From contig CABHNZ010000015.1 of the NCBI GenBank assembly GCA_902167985.1, positions 62,001 through 126,000 on the forward strand: DNA of 64,000 nt. The letters run 5' to 3'. Position 1 is the stretch's first letter; every line of letters begins with the position of its first letter. This document shows positions 48,106 to 58,829 of the stretch, piece by piece. Origin of the DNA: Shinella sp. UYSO24. Its GTDB lineage: Bacteria; Pseudomonadota; Alphaproteobacteria; Rhizobiales; Rhizobiaceae. The notes under the pieces are model-generated. The model had not been told where the DNA came from, searched no databases, and saw nothing but the letters and a program-made list of their open reading frames with translations. The translations under genes were made by a program, and so were the position numbers.

Positions 48106-48956
48106 CGGTCGATCGCGAAACGCTCCTGCTGCTGACGGCCTATCATGACGGCGCGCTTTCGGCCGGCGAAATTCTCGCTTTCGAGCAGCGCCTTGCGGCA
48201 GAGCCCGAACTCAAAAAATCGCTCGACGAACTGGCACGTCTGAAGAAGGCGCTTTCCGACACATTCGCCAGCCAGCCCGCGGCGCCCGATGCCTTGCGTG
48301 CAAAAATCCTCGCTGAAGTTGGGGGAGCGGGCAGGATCGCACCGGAGGCGGAGGCAAAGGCCGAGACAAAGGTAGCTGGGCCGACAGAGTTCGCCGCCAA
48401 GCAACGGCCCGTGCGGCAATCGGTCTGGCCGTCCTGGGCAGCGCTTGCCGCCTCGCTTGCAATCGGGGCCGTTCTCGGCGCGCTCATCATGCCGGCCGTG
48501 GATCGCTTCGGCGGCGACGACGGTTTGCCGGGGCGCAGCGTGCTCGATGCCGTCGTCGACGACCATTTGCGGGCGCTTGCCGCGGGCCAACCCTTCGACA
48601 TCGCCTCGTCCGACCGCCATGTGGTCAAGCCCTGGTTCAACGGCCGCACGACGATCGCGCCGAACGCACCTGATCTTGCCGACCAAGGCTATCCGCTGAT
48701 CGGCGGGCGTGTCGATGTGATCGACGGGCAGTCGGTTCCAAGCCTCGTCTACAGGCATGACAGGCATATCATCAGCGTGACGATCACCCCTCAATCACCT
48801 CAGCAGACGGGCAGCGGAGAGAAGGGCCGGGAGGGCACGACCGTGGAAAGCTGGCGTGACGCAGGTCTCATCTACTGGGCGGCCTCAGACCTGAACGCTG
48901 CCGATATGCGACGCTTTGCCGAGCTTTTTCGCGAACGGGCAGGCTCTGCGCCGTGA
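48102..48956 (+). CDS. transmembrane anti-sigma factor
   Basis: A 284-residue protein coupled to the sigma gene. The N-terminal anti-sigma helices are LLLLTAYHDGALSAGEILAF and LAAEPELKKSLDELARLKKA; the zinc-finger cysteines of the ZAS class are not seen. One transmembrane helix (WAALAASLAIGAVLGALIMP, about residues 110-130) separates it from a periplasmic domain with SSDRHVVKPWFNGR and the RHDRHIISVTI strand. The layout implies that a periplasmic signal releases the sigma factor. The start is ATG 48102. Confidence 0.88.
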   Translation: MTVDRETLLLLTAYHDGALSAGEILAFEQRLAAEPELKKSLDELARLKKALSDTFASQPAAPDALRAKILAEVGGAGRIAPEAEAKAETKVAGPTEFAAKQRPVRQSVWPSWAALAASLAIGAVLGALIMPAVDRFGGDDGLPGRSVLDAVVDDHLRALAAGQPFDIASSDRHVVKPWFNGRTTIAPNAPDLADQGYPLIGGRVDVIDGQSVPSLVYRHDRHIISVTITPQSPQQTGSGEKGREGTTVESWRDAGLIYWAASDLNAADMRRFAELFRERAGSAP

Positions 48957-49124
48957 GCGGGCGACACCCGCATCATTGACTGCGGAGGGTGAGGCCGGAC
49001 GGGAAGCCGGACGCCAACTGTGCCCGCTCCACCAAAAAAATCGCCGTCCCGGGAATAAACGGCCCGCAGCGCGGGTTCTTGCTTTCGTGAGGAAACTCAC
49101 GGGGCAGAACCTGAGGGGGCGCGC

Positions 49125-49745
49125 GTGGCAGATCTTGCATCGTCATTTCTGTCCGGTATCGGCATCGGCGTGTCGATTGCCGCGCCGATCGGCCCAATGA
49201 GCCTTCTCTGCATCCAGCGCACGCTTTCCACCGGCCTGCATTCCGGCTTTGCCACCGGGCTTGGCATTGCCACCGTGCATCTGACCTATGGCACGCTTGC
49301 CGTGCTCAGCCAGGCATCGATCACCGCCGGCCAGCACGAGAAGGCGCTGTTCTTTCTGATGTCCGGAACGCTGCTCTTCTGGTTTTCGATCCGCATCCTG
49401 CGGCGTGTGCCGATCCTGGATGGACCGCTCGAAAGCCGGCAGAGCCTTATCATCGCCTATTTCGGCGCAGTGGGACTCGGCCTCCTTAACCCGCTGACGC
49501 CGCTTCTTTTTGCCTCCGTCCTGCCCGGTTTCGGCCGGGCCGGCAATCTGCTCGTGCCCGTCGTCACCGGCATTTTCGCCGGCTCGCTCGGCTGGTGGCT
49601 GCTGCTCAGCGGCAGTGTCTCCATCCTGAAGGCACGGCTGAACGCAGCCATGCTCGGCCTCATCAACAAGGTGGCCGGCTTCATGCTGGCCGCGCTTGCC
49701 ATCGGCATCGTGCTCGAAGGCTGCTCCAGCCTTCTTGCGCCTTGA
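49125..49745 (+). CDS. LysE family amino-acid exporter
   Basis: A 206-residue inner-membrane protein with six hydrophobic helices. The family signature is SIAAPIGPMSLLCIQRTLST near residue 17, and AYFGAVGLGLLNPLTPLLFA in the middle corresponds to the second conserved loop. The start is GTG 49125, after the AGGGGG stretch. It is read in the same direction as the sigma/anti-sigma pair, 168 bases after it; that gap shows only short GC-rich inverted repeats. The substrate is unknown. Confidence 0.88.
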   Translation: MADLASSFLSGIGIGVSIAAPIGPMSLLCIQRTLSTGLHSGFATGLGIATVHLTYGTLAVLSQASITAGQHEKALFFLMSGTLLFWFSIRILRRVPILDGPLESRQSLIIAYFGAVGLGLLNPLTPLLFASVLPGFGRAGNLLVPVVTGIFAGSLGWWLLLSGSVSILKARLNAAMLGLINKVAGFMLAALAIGIVLEGCSSLLAP

Positions 49746-49806
49746 ATGCGAAGGTTTTCCTTCGGCTCCTTTTCAGCATTCGAGATCATGTAAAAAGGAT
49801 ATTGCC

Positions 49807-50058
49807 ATGAAAAAGATCACGCCCGCCTCGCCTGCTTCCCCGCTTCCGCTTCCCGCTCCCCTTGCCCGTCCCGATGGAGAGTGCCGCACGGCAGTGGAGG
49901 AGGCCATGTATGCGCTTGTCGATGCGCTCGTGGAACAGGGCCTGCTGCGGCCGGCCGTGGTTCTGGCGCTGGCGGATGCTTCCGACGACCTCGCCATCAG
50001 GCTCGTGAGCAACCTGCCGGCCAATACCAACATGCCCGGCACCGGAGATCGCACCTGA
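49807..50058 (+). CDS. small hypothetical protein
   Basis: An 83-residue protein of unknown function. A proline-rich N-terminus (residues 1-24) is followed by a helical segment (RTAVEEAMYALVDALVEQGL then LRPAVVLALADASDDLAIRL). There is no signal peptide or membrane helix. The start is ATG 49807, with AAAGGAT upstream. It lies 61 bases after the LysE gene and converges with the oxidoreductase gene at 50129. The amphipathic helix composition looks like a real protein. Confidence 0.65.
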   Translation: MKKITPASPASPLPLPAPLARPDGECRTAVEEAMYALVDALVEQGLLRPAVVLALADASDDLAIRLVSNLPANTNMPGTGDRT

Positions 50059-50128
50059 GACGGCGAGACCCGACGGACGTCATCCCATCGTCGACCATGC
50101 CGGACAGGCCTGTCGTGCAGGCGTGGGC

Positions 50129-51253
50129 CTAACCCTGTGCCATCCGGCTGACGCGACGGGCAATCGCCATGGAGGCGGTCATGCCCGGCGATTCGATGCC
50201 GTAGAGGGCAATGAAAGCGGGATGACTGGTTTCCGCCGGCCCGCTGATCATGAAATCGCCGCCACCGCCAGCCTCGGGCCCGGCAAGCTTGGGCCGCATG
50301 CCGGCATAGGCCGGCTGCAAGGCGCCATCCGGCAGATCGGGCCAATAGCGGCGAATGGCAGCGTAAAATCTGTCGGCACGGCGCGGATCGACATCGTAAT
50401 CGATCGTCTCGACCCATTCGACATCCGGTCCGAAACGCCCCTGCCCGGCCAGATCGAGCGTCAGATGGACGCCGAGCCCGCCTTTTTCGGGAACCGGATA
50501 GATCAGATGCGTGGCCGGCGCCCGGCCGGACAGCGAGAAATAGCAGCCCTTGGCATAGTGACGTTCGGGAATGGCGCCCGCATCGAGCCCGGCGATCGAT
50601 TGCGAGACCGCCCAGGCGCCAAGCCCCGCCGCATTGACGACGAGCCGGGCATCGATCACCGCCGGTTCCCTGCCTCCGACGAAGAGCCGGATGCCAGCAT
50701 CGCTTCCGCCAAGCGCCTCGCCCCTGATGACCGGCGCATTGAGGACGATCATGCCGCCGTGATCGGCAATATCCGCCTCGAAGGCGGCCATCAGGCCATG
50801 GCTGTCGACAATGCCGGTCGAGGGCGAGAGCAGTGCCGCATGGCCACGGATATGCGGCTCGATCACGGCCAGTTCCCGCGCATCGAGGAGCCGGCAATCA
50901 TCGACCCCATTGGCACCGGCCTGCTGAAGCAGCTTTTCCAGATAGCCGACCTCGTCTGACGAGGATGCGACGACGAGCTTGCCGCAGGCACGGTGGGCGA
51001 TGTGACGGTCGCGGCAATAGTCATAAAGGCTGCGCTTGCCGGAGACGCAGAGTTCGGCCTTGAGGCTGCCGGTCGGATAATAGAGGCCGGCATGGATGAC
51101 TTCGCTGTTGCGTGAGGACGTGATGCTGCCGATCAGCGGCTCGGCCTCGAGAACCATGACGTCCCGGCCTAAAAGCGCCAGTTCGCGGGCAATCGCCAGA
51201 CCGACGACACCGGCGCCGATGACGACGCAATCCAGCTGATAGGCTTCCGTCAT
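50129..51253 (-). CDS. FAD-dependent oxidoreductase (L-2-hydroxyglutarate oxidase-like)
   Basis: A 374-residue flavoprotein of the DAO/LhgO family. The dinucleotide fold is LDCVVIGAGVVGLAIARELA, followed by the family features RNSEVIHAGLYYPTGSLKAE, GIVDSHGLMAAFEADI, VVNAAGLGAWAVSQ and the C-terminal IALYGIESPGMTASMAIARR. These match L-2-hydroxyglutarate or similar 2-hydroxyacid oxidases. The start is ATG 51253 (MTEAYQLDCV); GTG 51262 is possible. It is divergent from a D-2-hydroxyacid dehydrogenase gene, so both may handle 2-hydroxyacids. The frame is intact. Confidence 0.88.
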   Translation of the reverse strand: MTEAYQLDCVVIGAGVVGLAIARELALLGRDVMVLEAEPLIGSITSSRNSEVIHAGLYYPTGSLKAELCVSGKRSLYDYCRDRHIAHRACGKLVVASSSDEVGYLEKLLQQAGANGVDDCRLLDARELAVIEPHIRGHAALLSPSTGIVDSHGLMAAFEADIADHGGMIVLNAPVIRGEALGGSDAGIRLFVGGREPAVIDARLVVNAAGLGAWAVSQSIAGLDAGAIPERHYAKGCYFSLSGRAPATHLIYPVPEKGGLGVHLTLDLAGQGRFGPDVEWVETIDYDVDPRRADRFYAAIRRYWPDLPDGALQPAYAGMRPKLAGPEAGGGGDFMISGPAETSHPAFIALYGIESPGMTASMAIARRVSRMAQG

Positions 51254-51532
51254 TGCGCGCACCCTTCCTCACGATCGGCGCGCCCGGCACTATCGCTGCC
51301 GGCCATGTCATTCCCCGTCATACCGCCCGTCCTAACGCCTCCATGCTAACGCCCTTGGCCCAACGCCCCCGGCCACATGCTGCACCTGCCGGAAATCCCG
51401 CGTCGTGCAACGGTGGCGAGACTGTCATCGGCACCGCGAATACGATATCGAAGACGAGACCGGCGCTGCCGGGCCCCGCAAGATCCGGTTCCCGAGCATC
51501 GCCCATCATCATCACCGGAGCGATCTAACGCA

Positions 51533-52486
51533 ATGCTGAACATCGTCTTTCTCGATCGTGACACGATCGGCCCGTCCGTCGATATCGTCAGGCCCGCCTT
51601 TGCGCATCGCTGGACGGAATATGGCAAGACACCGCCGGACATGGTGGCCGAGAGGATCAGGGATGCCGATATCGTCATCACCAACAAGGCGCCGGTGCGG
51701 GCCGAGGCCATCGCTGCCGCGCCGCAGCTGAAGATGATCGCCGTTACCGCGACGGGTTATGACGTGATCGACATTGCAGCCGCTAGGGCGGCCGGCATTA
51801 CCGTGTCGAACGTGCGCGGCTATGCCGTCAACACCGTTCCGGAACATACATTCGCGCTGATCTTTGCGCTTCGCCGCTCGATCGTCGGCTTCCGGCAGGA
51901 TGTGATCGACGGCGAATGGCAGAGGGCCAACCAGTTCTGCTTCTTCAACCACCCGATCCGCGATCTGGCCGGCTCGACGCTCGGCATTTTCGGCAGCGGC
52001 TCGCTCGGATCGTCCGTGGCGCGGATTGCCGAAGCCTTCGGCATGAAAGTGCTGTTTGCCGGGCGCAAGGGCATGTCCGAAGAGCCGGCAGGGCGCACCG
52101 CCTTCGACACGGTTCTGGCGCAGGCGGATATCCTGACCTTCCACATGCCGCTGACGCCCGAGACGCGGGACATGATCGGTCTTGCCGAATTTGAAAAGAT
52201 GGCGCGCAGGCCGCTTCTCATCAACACGGCGCGCGGCGGCCTCGTCAACGAGCGCGATCTGGTGACGGCGCTCGACCGGGGTCTTATCTCCGGCGCCGGT
52301 TTCGACGTGCTGACAAAGGAACCGCCGGCCAACGACAATCCGCTGCTTGCCGTTCTCGATCGGCCGAACGTGATCGTTACCCCGCATGTGGCATGGGCCA
52401 GCGACGAGGCGATGCAGTCCCTCTGGGCACAGGTCATTTCACATGTGGAGAATTTCGAGAAAGGCACGCCGACCAACGTGCTGTGA
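51533..52486 (+). CDS. D-2-hydroxyacid dehydrogenase
   Basis: NAD(P)-dependent dehydrogenase of 317 residues. The nucleotide-binding motif is LGIFGSGSLGSSVARIAEAF (about residue 148). The catalytic residues of the family are seen in INTARGGLVNERDLV (Arg), DVLTKEPPANDNPLL (Glu) and VTPHVAWASDEAM (His). It resembles glycerate/hydroxypyruvate dehydrogenases. The start is ATG 51533, with GGAG a little far upstream. A terminator separates it from the convergent PRC-barrel gene. Confidence 0.92.
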   Translation: MLNIVFLDRDTIGPSVDIVRPAFAHRWTEYGKTPPDMVAERIRDADIVITNKAPVRAEAIAAAPQLKMIAVTATGYDVIDIAAARAAGITVSNVRGYAVNTVPEHTFALIFALRRSIVGFRQDVIDGEWQRANQFCFFNHPIRDLAGSTLGIFGSGSLGSSVARIAEAFGMKVLFAGRKGMSEEPAGRTAFDTVLAQADILTFHMPLTPETRDMIGLAEFEKMARRPLLINTARGGLVNERDLVTALDRGLISGAGFDVLTKEPPANDNPLLAVLDRPNVIVTPHVAWASDEAMQSLWAQVISHVENFEKGTPTNVL

Positions 52487-52521
52487 TGCGGTTTGCGAGC
52501 CTGCCAGCCGGTCGCGACACG

Positions 52522-52547
52522 AAAACGGCCCCGTTTGAGCGGGGCCG
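52522..52547 (-). terminator. Rho-independent terminator of the PRC-barrel gene
   Basis: CGGCCCCG (52526-52533) and CGGGGCCG (52540-52547) form an eight-base-pair stem with a six-base loop. On the minus strand it is followed by TTTTC (52525-52521). It lies between two convergent genes and may stop both transcripts. Confidence 0.75.
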
Positions 52548-52571
52548 CCAAGTGGTCAGGATGATGCCGCC

Positions 52572-52962
52572 TTACATCCAGTAGGGCGGTACGCCGTAAT
52601 AATCGTAGACCCGGCGATCCTCGGCCTTGTACCAGCTGTCGTCATCCAGATCGTCATAGCGCGGAGCGCTGGTGATCTGCTCCTTGGTCAGGTCGATGCG
52701 ATAGCCATCCAGCTGCTCGTCATAGCGCAGCTTTTCCCATGGCAGCGGATAGTAGTCGTCGCCGATGCCGAGGAAGCCACCGAACTGAGGACCGCATAGG
52801 CCACGCGGCCACCGCGTTTTCCAGCAGAATGCGCTCGATCGAGCCGATCCGCTTGCCATCGGCGCCGTAGACTGCTGTGCCATCCACCTTGTCGCTGGCG
52901 ATCAGCGCGGGCGTATCCTTAACATAGGGATCCTGGCCGGCACGGGGTTCCTGATGAAGCAT
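52572..52962 (-). CDS. PRC-barrel domain protein
   Basis: A 130-residue cytoplasmic protein after restoring two bases (near 52783 and 52818). The PRC-barrel part is DKVDGTAVYGADGKRIGSIE, then RVAYAVLSFGGFLGIGDDYY and PLPWEKLRYDEQLDGYRIDL. An acidic, tyrosine-rich C-terminus ends in YDYYGVPPYWM. The start is ATG 52962, with a very strong AAGGAGGT site five bases upstream. Such proteins are common stress-related genes in rhizobia; the molecular function is unknown. Confidence 0.87.
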
Positions 52963-53069
52963 GACGCACCTCCTTTTTGCTTGTGCATTCATGCAGGACT
53001 AACCGGCTGCGGCGCGAAAGGTTCCGCATCGGGCACTCGATGAACCCTTCTCAAAACCATCAACACCAA

Positions 53070-53091
53070 TTGACGTTTACGTTAAGGTATC
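53070..53091. promoter_or_regulatory. degenerate copy of the fatty-acid operator, upstream of the acyl-CoA ligase
   Basis: The left half TTGACGTTTAC matches the operator at 4595 except for one base. The right half GTTAAGGTATC keeps only about half of the palindrome. It lies 220 bases before the acyl-CoA ligase ATG. The rest of the 348-base gap (52963-53310) shows no gene I can support. Confidence 0.4.
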
Positions 53092-53310
53092 TAGCTTTGC
53101 GATACGTATTGTTGGTGCTGGCCGGATACCTGCCCGAATGGCATAATCCCCGGCAGATGCATGTGTTGCCGCCCGCTTTGCAGATGTTGGAGGACATTTG
53201 CGGGTGGATGGCAGGAGGCAGATGCGATGCCGGCCGATACCGGCATCGGAGCGCCCGGCAGTTCCGGCAACGGCTGCAGGGTTCAGGAGCTGGAACGGAG
53301 GAGGTTCCCG

Positions 53311-55006
53311 ATGAGTGAAGTCCATGTCCGCGCGGCGGACGGACCGGCCAAGGTCTGGCTTGCATCCTATCCACCCAATGTGCCGGCGGAGATCCCGCCG
53401 CTCAAGCATCGGTCGCTGGGCGAGCTCTTCGAGGACAGTTGCGCGATCTATGCGGAGCGACCCGCCTTTTCCAGCATGGGCAAGACGCTCCGCTTTTCGG
53501 ATATGGAAGTGGAAAGCCGCAAGGTCGCGGCATGGCTTCAGGCACAGGGCTTCGGCAAGGGAGACCGTATCGCGGTGATGCTGCCGAACGTGCTGCAGAA
53601 CCCGATCATCGTCTACGGGATCCTCCGTGCCGGGATGGTCGTGGTCAATGTGAACCCGCTTTATACGGTGCGCGAGCTCGAATATCAGCTGAAGGATTCC
53701 GGCGCGCAGGCGATCTTCGTGCTGGAGAATTTTGCCCATACCGTCTCTCAGGCCATTCCGAAGACGGCCGTCAGCCATGTCGTGGTGGCGACGATGGGCG
53801 ACATGCTGGGCCTCAAGGGCCATATCGTCAATTTCGTCGTACGCAAGGTGAAGAAGCTCGTGCCGCGCTGGTCGCTCACGTCGGCGCGGCCATTCAAGGA
53901 GGTTCTCCAGAAGGGGGCCAGCTTGCCGCTTCACCCGGTTTCGGTCAGCGGCCACGATATCGCCTTCCTGCAATATACGGGCGGCACGACCGGCGTTTCT
54001 AAGGGCGCGATCCTTACCCATTCGAACCTGCTTTCCAACAAGGAGCAGATGGGGCTGTGGCTGGAAAGCGCGTTTCTGACCAAGCGTCGGCGACGCAGCT
54101 GCAATTCCTCTGCGCCCTGCCGCTCTACCATATCTTTGCCTTGACGGTGAATTCGCTGATGGGTGTCGCGACCGGCAGCCATAACGTGCTGATCGCCAAC
54201 CCGCGCGATATCCCGGCGCTGGTGAAGGAGATCCAGCAGCACAAGATCCATATCTTCCCCGGCCTCAACACGCTGTTCAACGCGCTGATGAACAATGCCG
54301 AGTTCGAAAAGCTCGACTTTTCCTCGCTGCTTCTGGTGTTCGGCGGGGGCATGTCGGTGCAGCGGCCCGTCGCCGAACGCTGGTACCAGATGACCGGGTG
54401 CCCGATCACCGAAGGCTACGGGCTTTCGGAGACGTCTCCAGTCGCCACCGCCAACCGCTGCGATACCTCGGAATTCTCCGGCATGATCGGCCTGCCGGTC
54501 TCTTCCACCGAGATCTCGATCCGTGACGAGGACGGACAGGAGGTCAATCTCGGAAATGTCGGTGAGATCTGCATTCGCGGGCCGCAGGTGATGGCCGGTT
54601 ACTGGAACCGCACCGACGAGACGGCACGCGCATGACGCCGGATGGTTTCTTCCGAACCGGCGACATGGGTTATATGGATGCGCGCGGCTATACGAAGATC
54701 GTTGACCGGAAGAAGGACATGATCATCGTGTCGGGCTTCAACGTCTATCCGAACGAGATCGAGGAAGTGGCGGCCATGCATGCCGGCATTGCCGAATGCG
54801 CGGCGATCGGCGTGCCGGACGAGCATTCCGGCGAGGCGGTGAAACTGTTCGTCGTGCGCAAGGATGCGTCGGTGACGGAGGCCGACGTGAAGGCGCATTG
54901 CGCCGCCAATCTCACCAATTACAAGCGGCCGCGCTTCATCGAGTTTCGCGAGCAATTGCCGAAATCGAATGTCGGCAAGATCCTGCGAAGGGAATTACGC
55001 GGCTAG
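53311..55006 (+). CDS. fadD: long-chain fatty acid-CoA ligase
   Basis: ANL-family AMP-forming ligase, 565 residues after restoring two bases (near 54084 and 54631). Motifs: the P-loop [37 protein letters not shown], and the hinge region [20 protein letters not shown] with [20 protein letters not shown], and finally [15 protein letters not shown] carrying the catalytic lysine. The start is ATG 53311 ([10 protein letters not shown]), with GGAGGAGG six bases before it. It activates fatty acids for the beta-oxidation operon at the start of the window, and a weak copy of that operon's operator precedes it. Confidence 0.93.
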
Positions 55007-55177
55007 GTGAGGCTCACGACCAGACCTCCCCACCACCGTTGCACACGGGCGACAGGCGGCAGCGAAGCGCGCCTGCCGGCACGGGCAAGGTGCAGCCGGT
55101 GGTAGACGACCACAATCTGAGGCGGTAGCGATACTTCCATCGAGGCCATGAAGGCCGCCGGGATTTCGCCCGGGGAG

Positions 55178-55207
55178 TTGGCCAATGGGATTGGCCAAGG
55201 GGATTGG
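55178..55207 (+). repeat. 13-bp direct repeat spanning the hydrolase start codon
   Basis: TTGGCCAATGGGA (55178-55190) is followed directly by TTGGCCAAGGGGA (55191-55203) and then by TTGG. The first unit holds the ATG start codon of the hydrolase. A change of one unit would shift the spacing or the frame. Confidence 0.55.
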
Positions 55208-56450
55208 ATTGCAGAACCTTGCCGGATTTTTCGCCCGCACGACGCTGATTGCAGCGCTCACCGTTCTTGCCGCCTGCGCCGGCCGGCCGCAGGGCGTGCT
55301 GGTGGCGCAGACGATCACCGCGACCGACACGTCCAAGGTGGATGTGATGGTGGCGACGACGCGGCGATCGTCACAAACACCGGGCATCCTGTTTTCCGGC
55401 GAGCGCGACAAGGGCGTGCATGTCACCGAGATCACTGTCTCCATTCCGGCCGATGCCAAGCGTGAGGCCGGCCAGGTGCAATGGCCGAAGAAACTGCCCG
55501 CCAATCCGGAAAAGGAATTTGCAACCGTCTCGGTAAAACCGACGACGCTGCCCGGCGCAAATTCATGGCTGCGCGAAAACCTGCCGAAGAGCCGGCGTGT
55601 GCTGGTCTTCGTCCATGGTTTCAACAATCGCTATGAGGATGCCGTCTACCGGTTTGCGCAGATCATCCACGATTCCAAGGCGGATGTGGCGCCGGTCCTG
55701 TTTACGTGGCCGTCGCGCGGCAGCATCTTTGCCTATAACTACGACAAGGAAAGCACCAACTATTCCCGCGACGCGCTGGAGACGATGCTGACACGCCTCT
55801 CAAGCGATCCGCAGGTGGGCGAAGTCACCGTGATGGCGCATTCGATGGGCTCGTGGCTGACGGTCGAGGCGCTTCGGCAGATGGCGATCCGCCATGGCTC
55901 GGTGGCACCGAAGATCAAGAATGTCATCCTTGCCTCACCGGATCTCGATGTTGACGTGTTCAGCGGGCAGTTTACCGCGCTTGGGCCAAAGCATCCGAAA
56001 TTCACGCTTTTCGTTTCGCGCGATGACCGCGCGCTTTCGCTCTCGCGCAGGATTTCCGGCAATATCGAGCGACTGGGACAGGTAGACCCGACTGTCGAGC
56101 CCTATCGCAGCGAATTCGAAAAGGCCGGGATTACCGTGCTCGACCTGACAAAGCTCAAGGTCAACGATCCGCTCAATCACGGCAAGTTCGCCGAAAGCCC
56201 GGAAGTGGTGAAGCTTATCGGCAACCGGCTGATCGCCGGGCAGACGATTACCGACCAGCAGGTGGGGATCGGCGACAGGCTCGGCGCCGTGGCGCTTGGC
56301 GCGGCGCAGACGGTGGGCGGTGCGGCAAGCCTTGCGGTCAGCGCACCGATCTCGGTCTTCGACCCCAATACGCGCGCAAGCTATAACGAGCAGGTGGACC
56401 GGTTCGGCAATGCTGTCGGAAATACGGTGACGACCGCCGTTGGCCAATAG
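55185..56450 (+). CDS. alpha/beta hydrolase lipoprotein (DUF900 type)
   Basis: A 421-residue exported protein. The signal peptide (FARTTLIAALTVLAAC) ends in a lipobox-like LAAC, so it is probably an anchored lipoprotein. The hydrolase core has RRVLVFVHGFNNRYEDAVYR, LFTWPSRGSIFAYNYDKES, the nucleophile elbow TVMAHSMGSWLTVEALRQMA and ILASPDLDVDVF. The C-terminal third (KLIGNRLIAGQTITDQQVGI onward) is Ala/Gly-rich. The start is ATG 55185, with GGGGAG seven bases upstream. The substrate is unknown. The frame is intact. Confidence 0.87.
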   Translation: MGLAKGIGLQNLAGFFARTTLIAALTVLAACAGRPQGVLVAQTITATDTSKVDVMVATTRRSSQTPGILFSGERDKGVHVTEITVSIPADAKREAGQVQWPKKLPANPEKEFATVSVKPTTLPGANSWLRENLPKSRRVLVFVHGFNNRYEDAVYRFAQIIHDSKADVAPVLFTWPSRGSIFAYNYDKESTNYSRDALETMLTRLSSDPQVGEVTVMAHSMGSWLTVEALRQMAIRHGSVAPKIKNVILASPDLDVDVFSGQFTALGPKHPKFTLFVSRDDRALSLSRRISGNIERLGQVDPTVEPYRSEFEKAGITVLDLTKLKVNDPLNHGKFAESPEVVKLIGNRLIAGQTITDQQVGIGDRLGAVALGAAQTVGGAASLAVSAPISVFDPNTRASYNEQVDRFGNAVGNTVTTAVGQ

Positions 56451-56529
56451 GTGCGCAAATCGACAAATTCGAAAGACTGCTGCCACTTCGCGGCCGCAGC
56501 ACGCTTGATTTGACCGGGAAAGCGAATAG

Positions 56530-58190
<1,661 letters not shown>

Positions 58191-58248
58191 GTAACAGTTT
58201 ATCGCATTTTTGACCTATGGTCTCGCCTGGAACATTCCGGGCGGGACC

Positions 58249-58691
58249 ATGAGCGATAGGGCAAGGCGGGTAATTCACTTCCTATGGCGGCTGCTGCGCC
58301 TTCTCGGCCAAAGGCTGGACCGCGAGCTGATGGGCACCCCGATTGCCGAACAGCCGTCTCTCATTCGCAACGAAATCCTGAAACTGCGCGCCCAGTCTGT
58401 CGATCGGCTATCGACGGCCTGTTTTTCGTTTGGGGCAGCGGGGGCGTTCGCGCTGTTGTCGCGGCAATCTTCCATGGCCGCAGCACGCCGACCCTTCAAT
58501 GTGCGCCGGCTCAGCAGGATGGCATCATTTATCTGCAATGCCTCGCACCATCCGTCGCGACTGCCGGCGTGGGCTGGACGGTGCATGACACTATAAGCGT
58601 TGCACTTCCCGTCGCCGTTTGGCTCATATTCGGCTTTGTGCTACATATAACGGGCGAGGTTTTTCTGACGAAACTTGGAGATGATCCATGA
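58249..58691 (+). CDS. small two-helix membrane protein, frame broken
   Basis: Unrecognised protein of about 147 residues once one base is restored near 58460. The first part is basic and helical (RARRVIHFLWRLLRLLGQRL; LIRNEILKLRAQSVDRLSTA) and leads into a hydrophobic stretch SFGAAGAFALLSAAIFHG. The second frame then gives a loop (DGIIYLQCLAPSVATAGVGW) and a transmembrane helix ISVALPVAVWLIFGFVLHIT before KLGDDP. The start is ATG 58249. Its TGA overlaps the ATG of a 33-residue membrane peptide gene (58688), which supports this frame as the true end. Confidence 0.6.
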
Positions 58692-58789
58692 GCGCTGAGA
58701 TGAGCATCGGCTATATGATCTATGGCGGCACGGGTGCCGTGCTGCTCGTCATCGCCCTGATCGTCCTCTACCGCCTGCGCCATAGCTGA
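58688..58789 (+). CDS. 33-residue membrane miniprotein
   Basis: A very short protein with one transmembrane helix (YGGTGAVLLVIALIVLYRLR) after MSAEMSIGYM. The start ATG 58688 overlaps the upstream stop (ATGA), and a TTGGAG site lies seven bases before it. Ribosome binding site, overlap and clean hydrophobic pattern support it. It would form a coupled pair with the two-helix protein upstream. No family is recognised. Confidence 0.6.
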   Translation: MSAEMSIGYMIYGGTGAVLLVIALIVLYRLRHS

Positions 58790-58829
58790 CACAGGCGGGG
58801 GGGCTGACACAGGCAGTCGAGCGCTTGTC

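Noticed and set aside
49050-49085. Possible ECF promoter (GGGAATAAAC) upstream of the LysE gene
   Set aside because: The -35-like string is suggestive, but no matching -10 element or second copy before the sigma gene was found.
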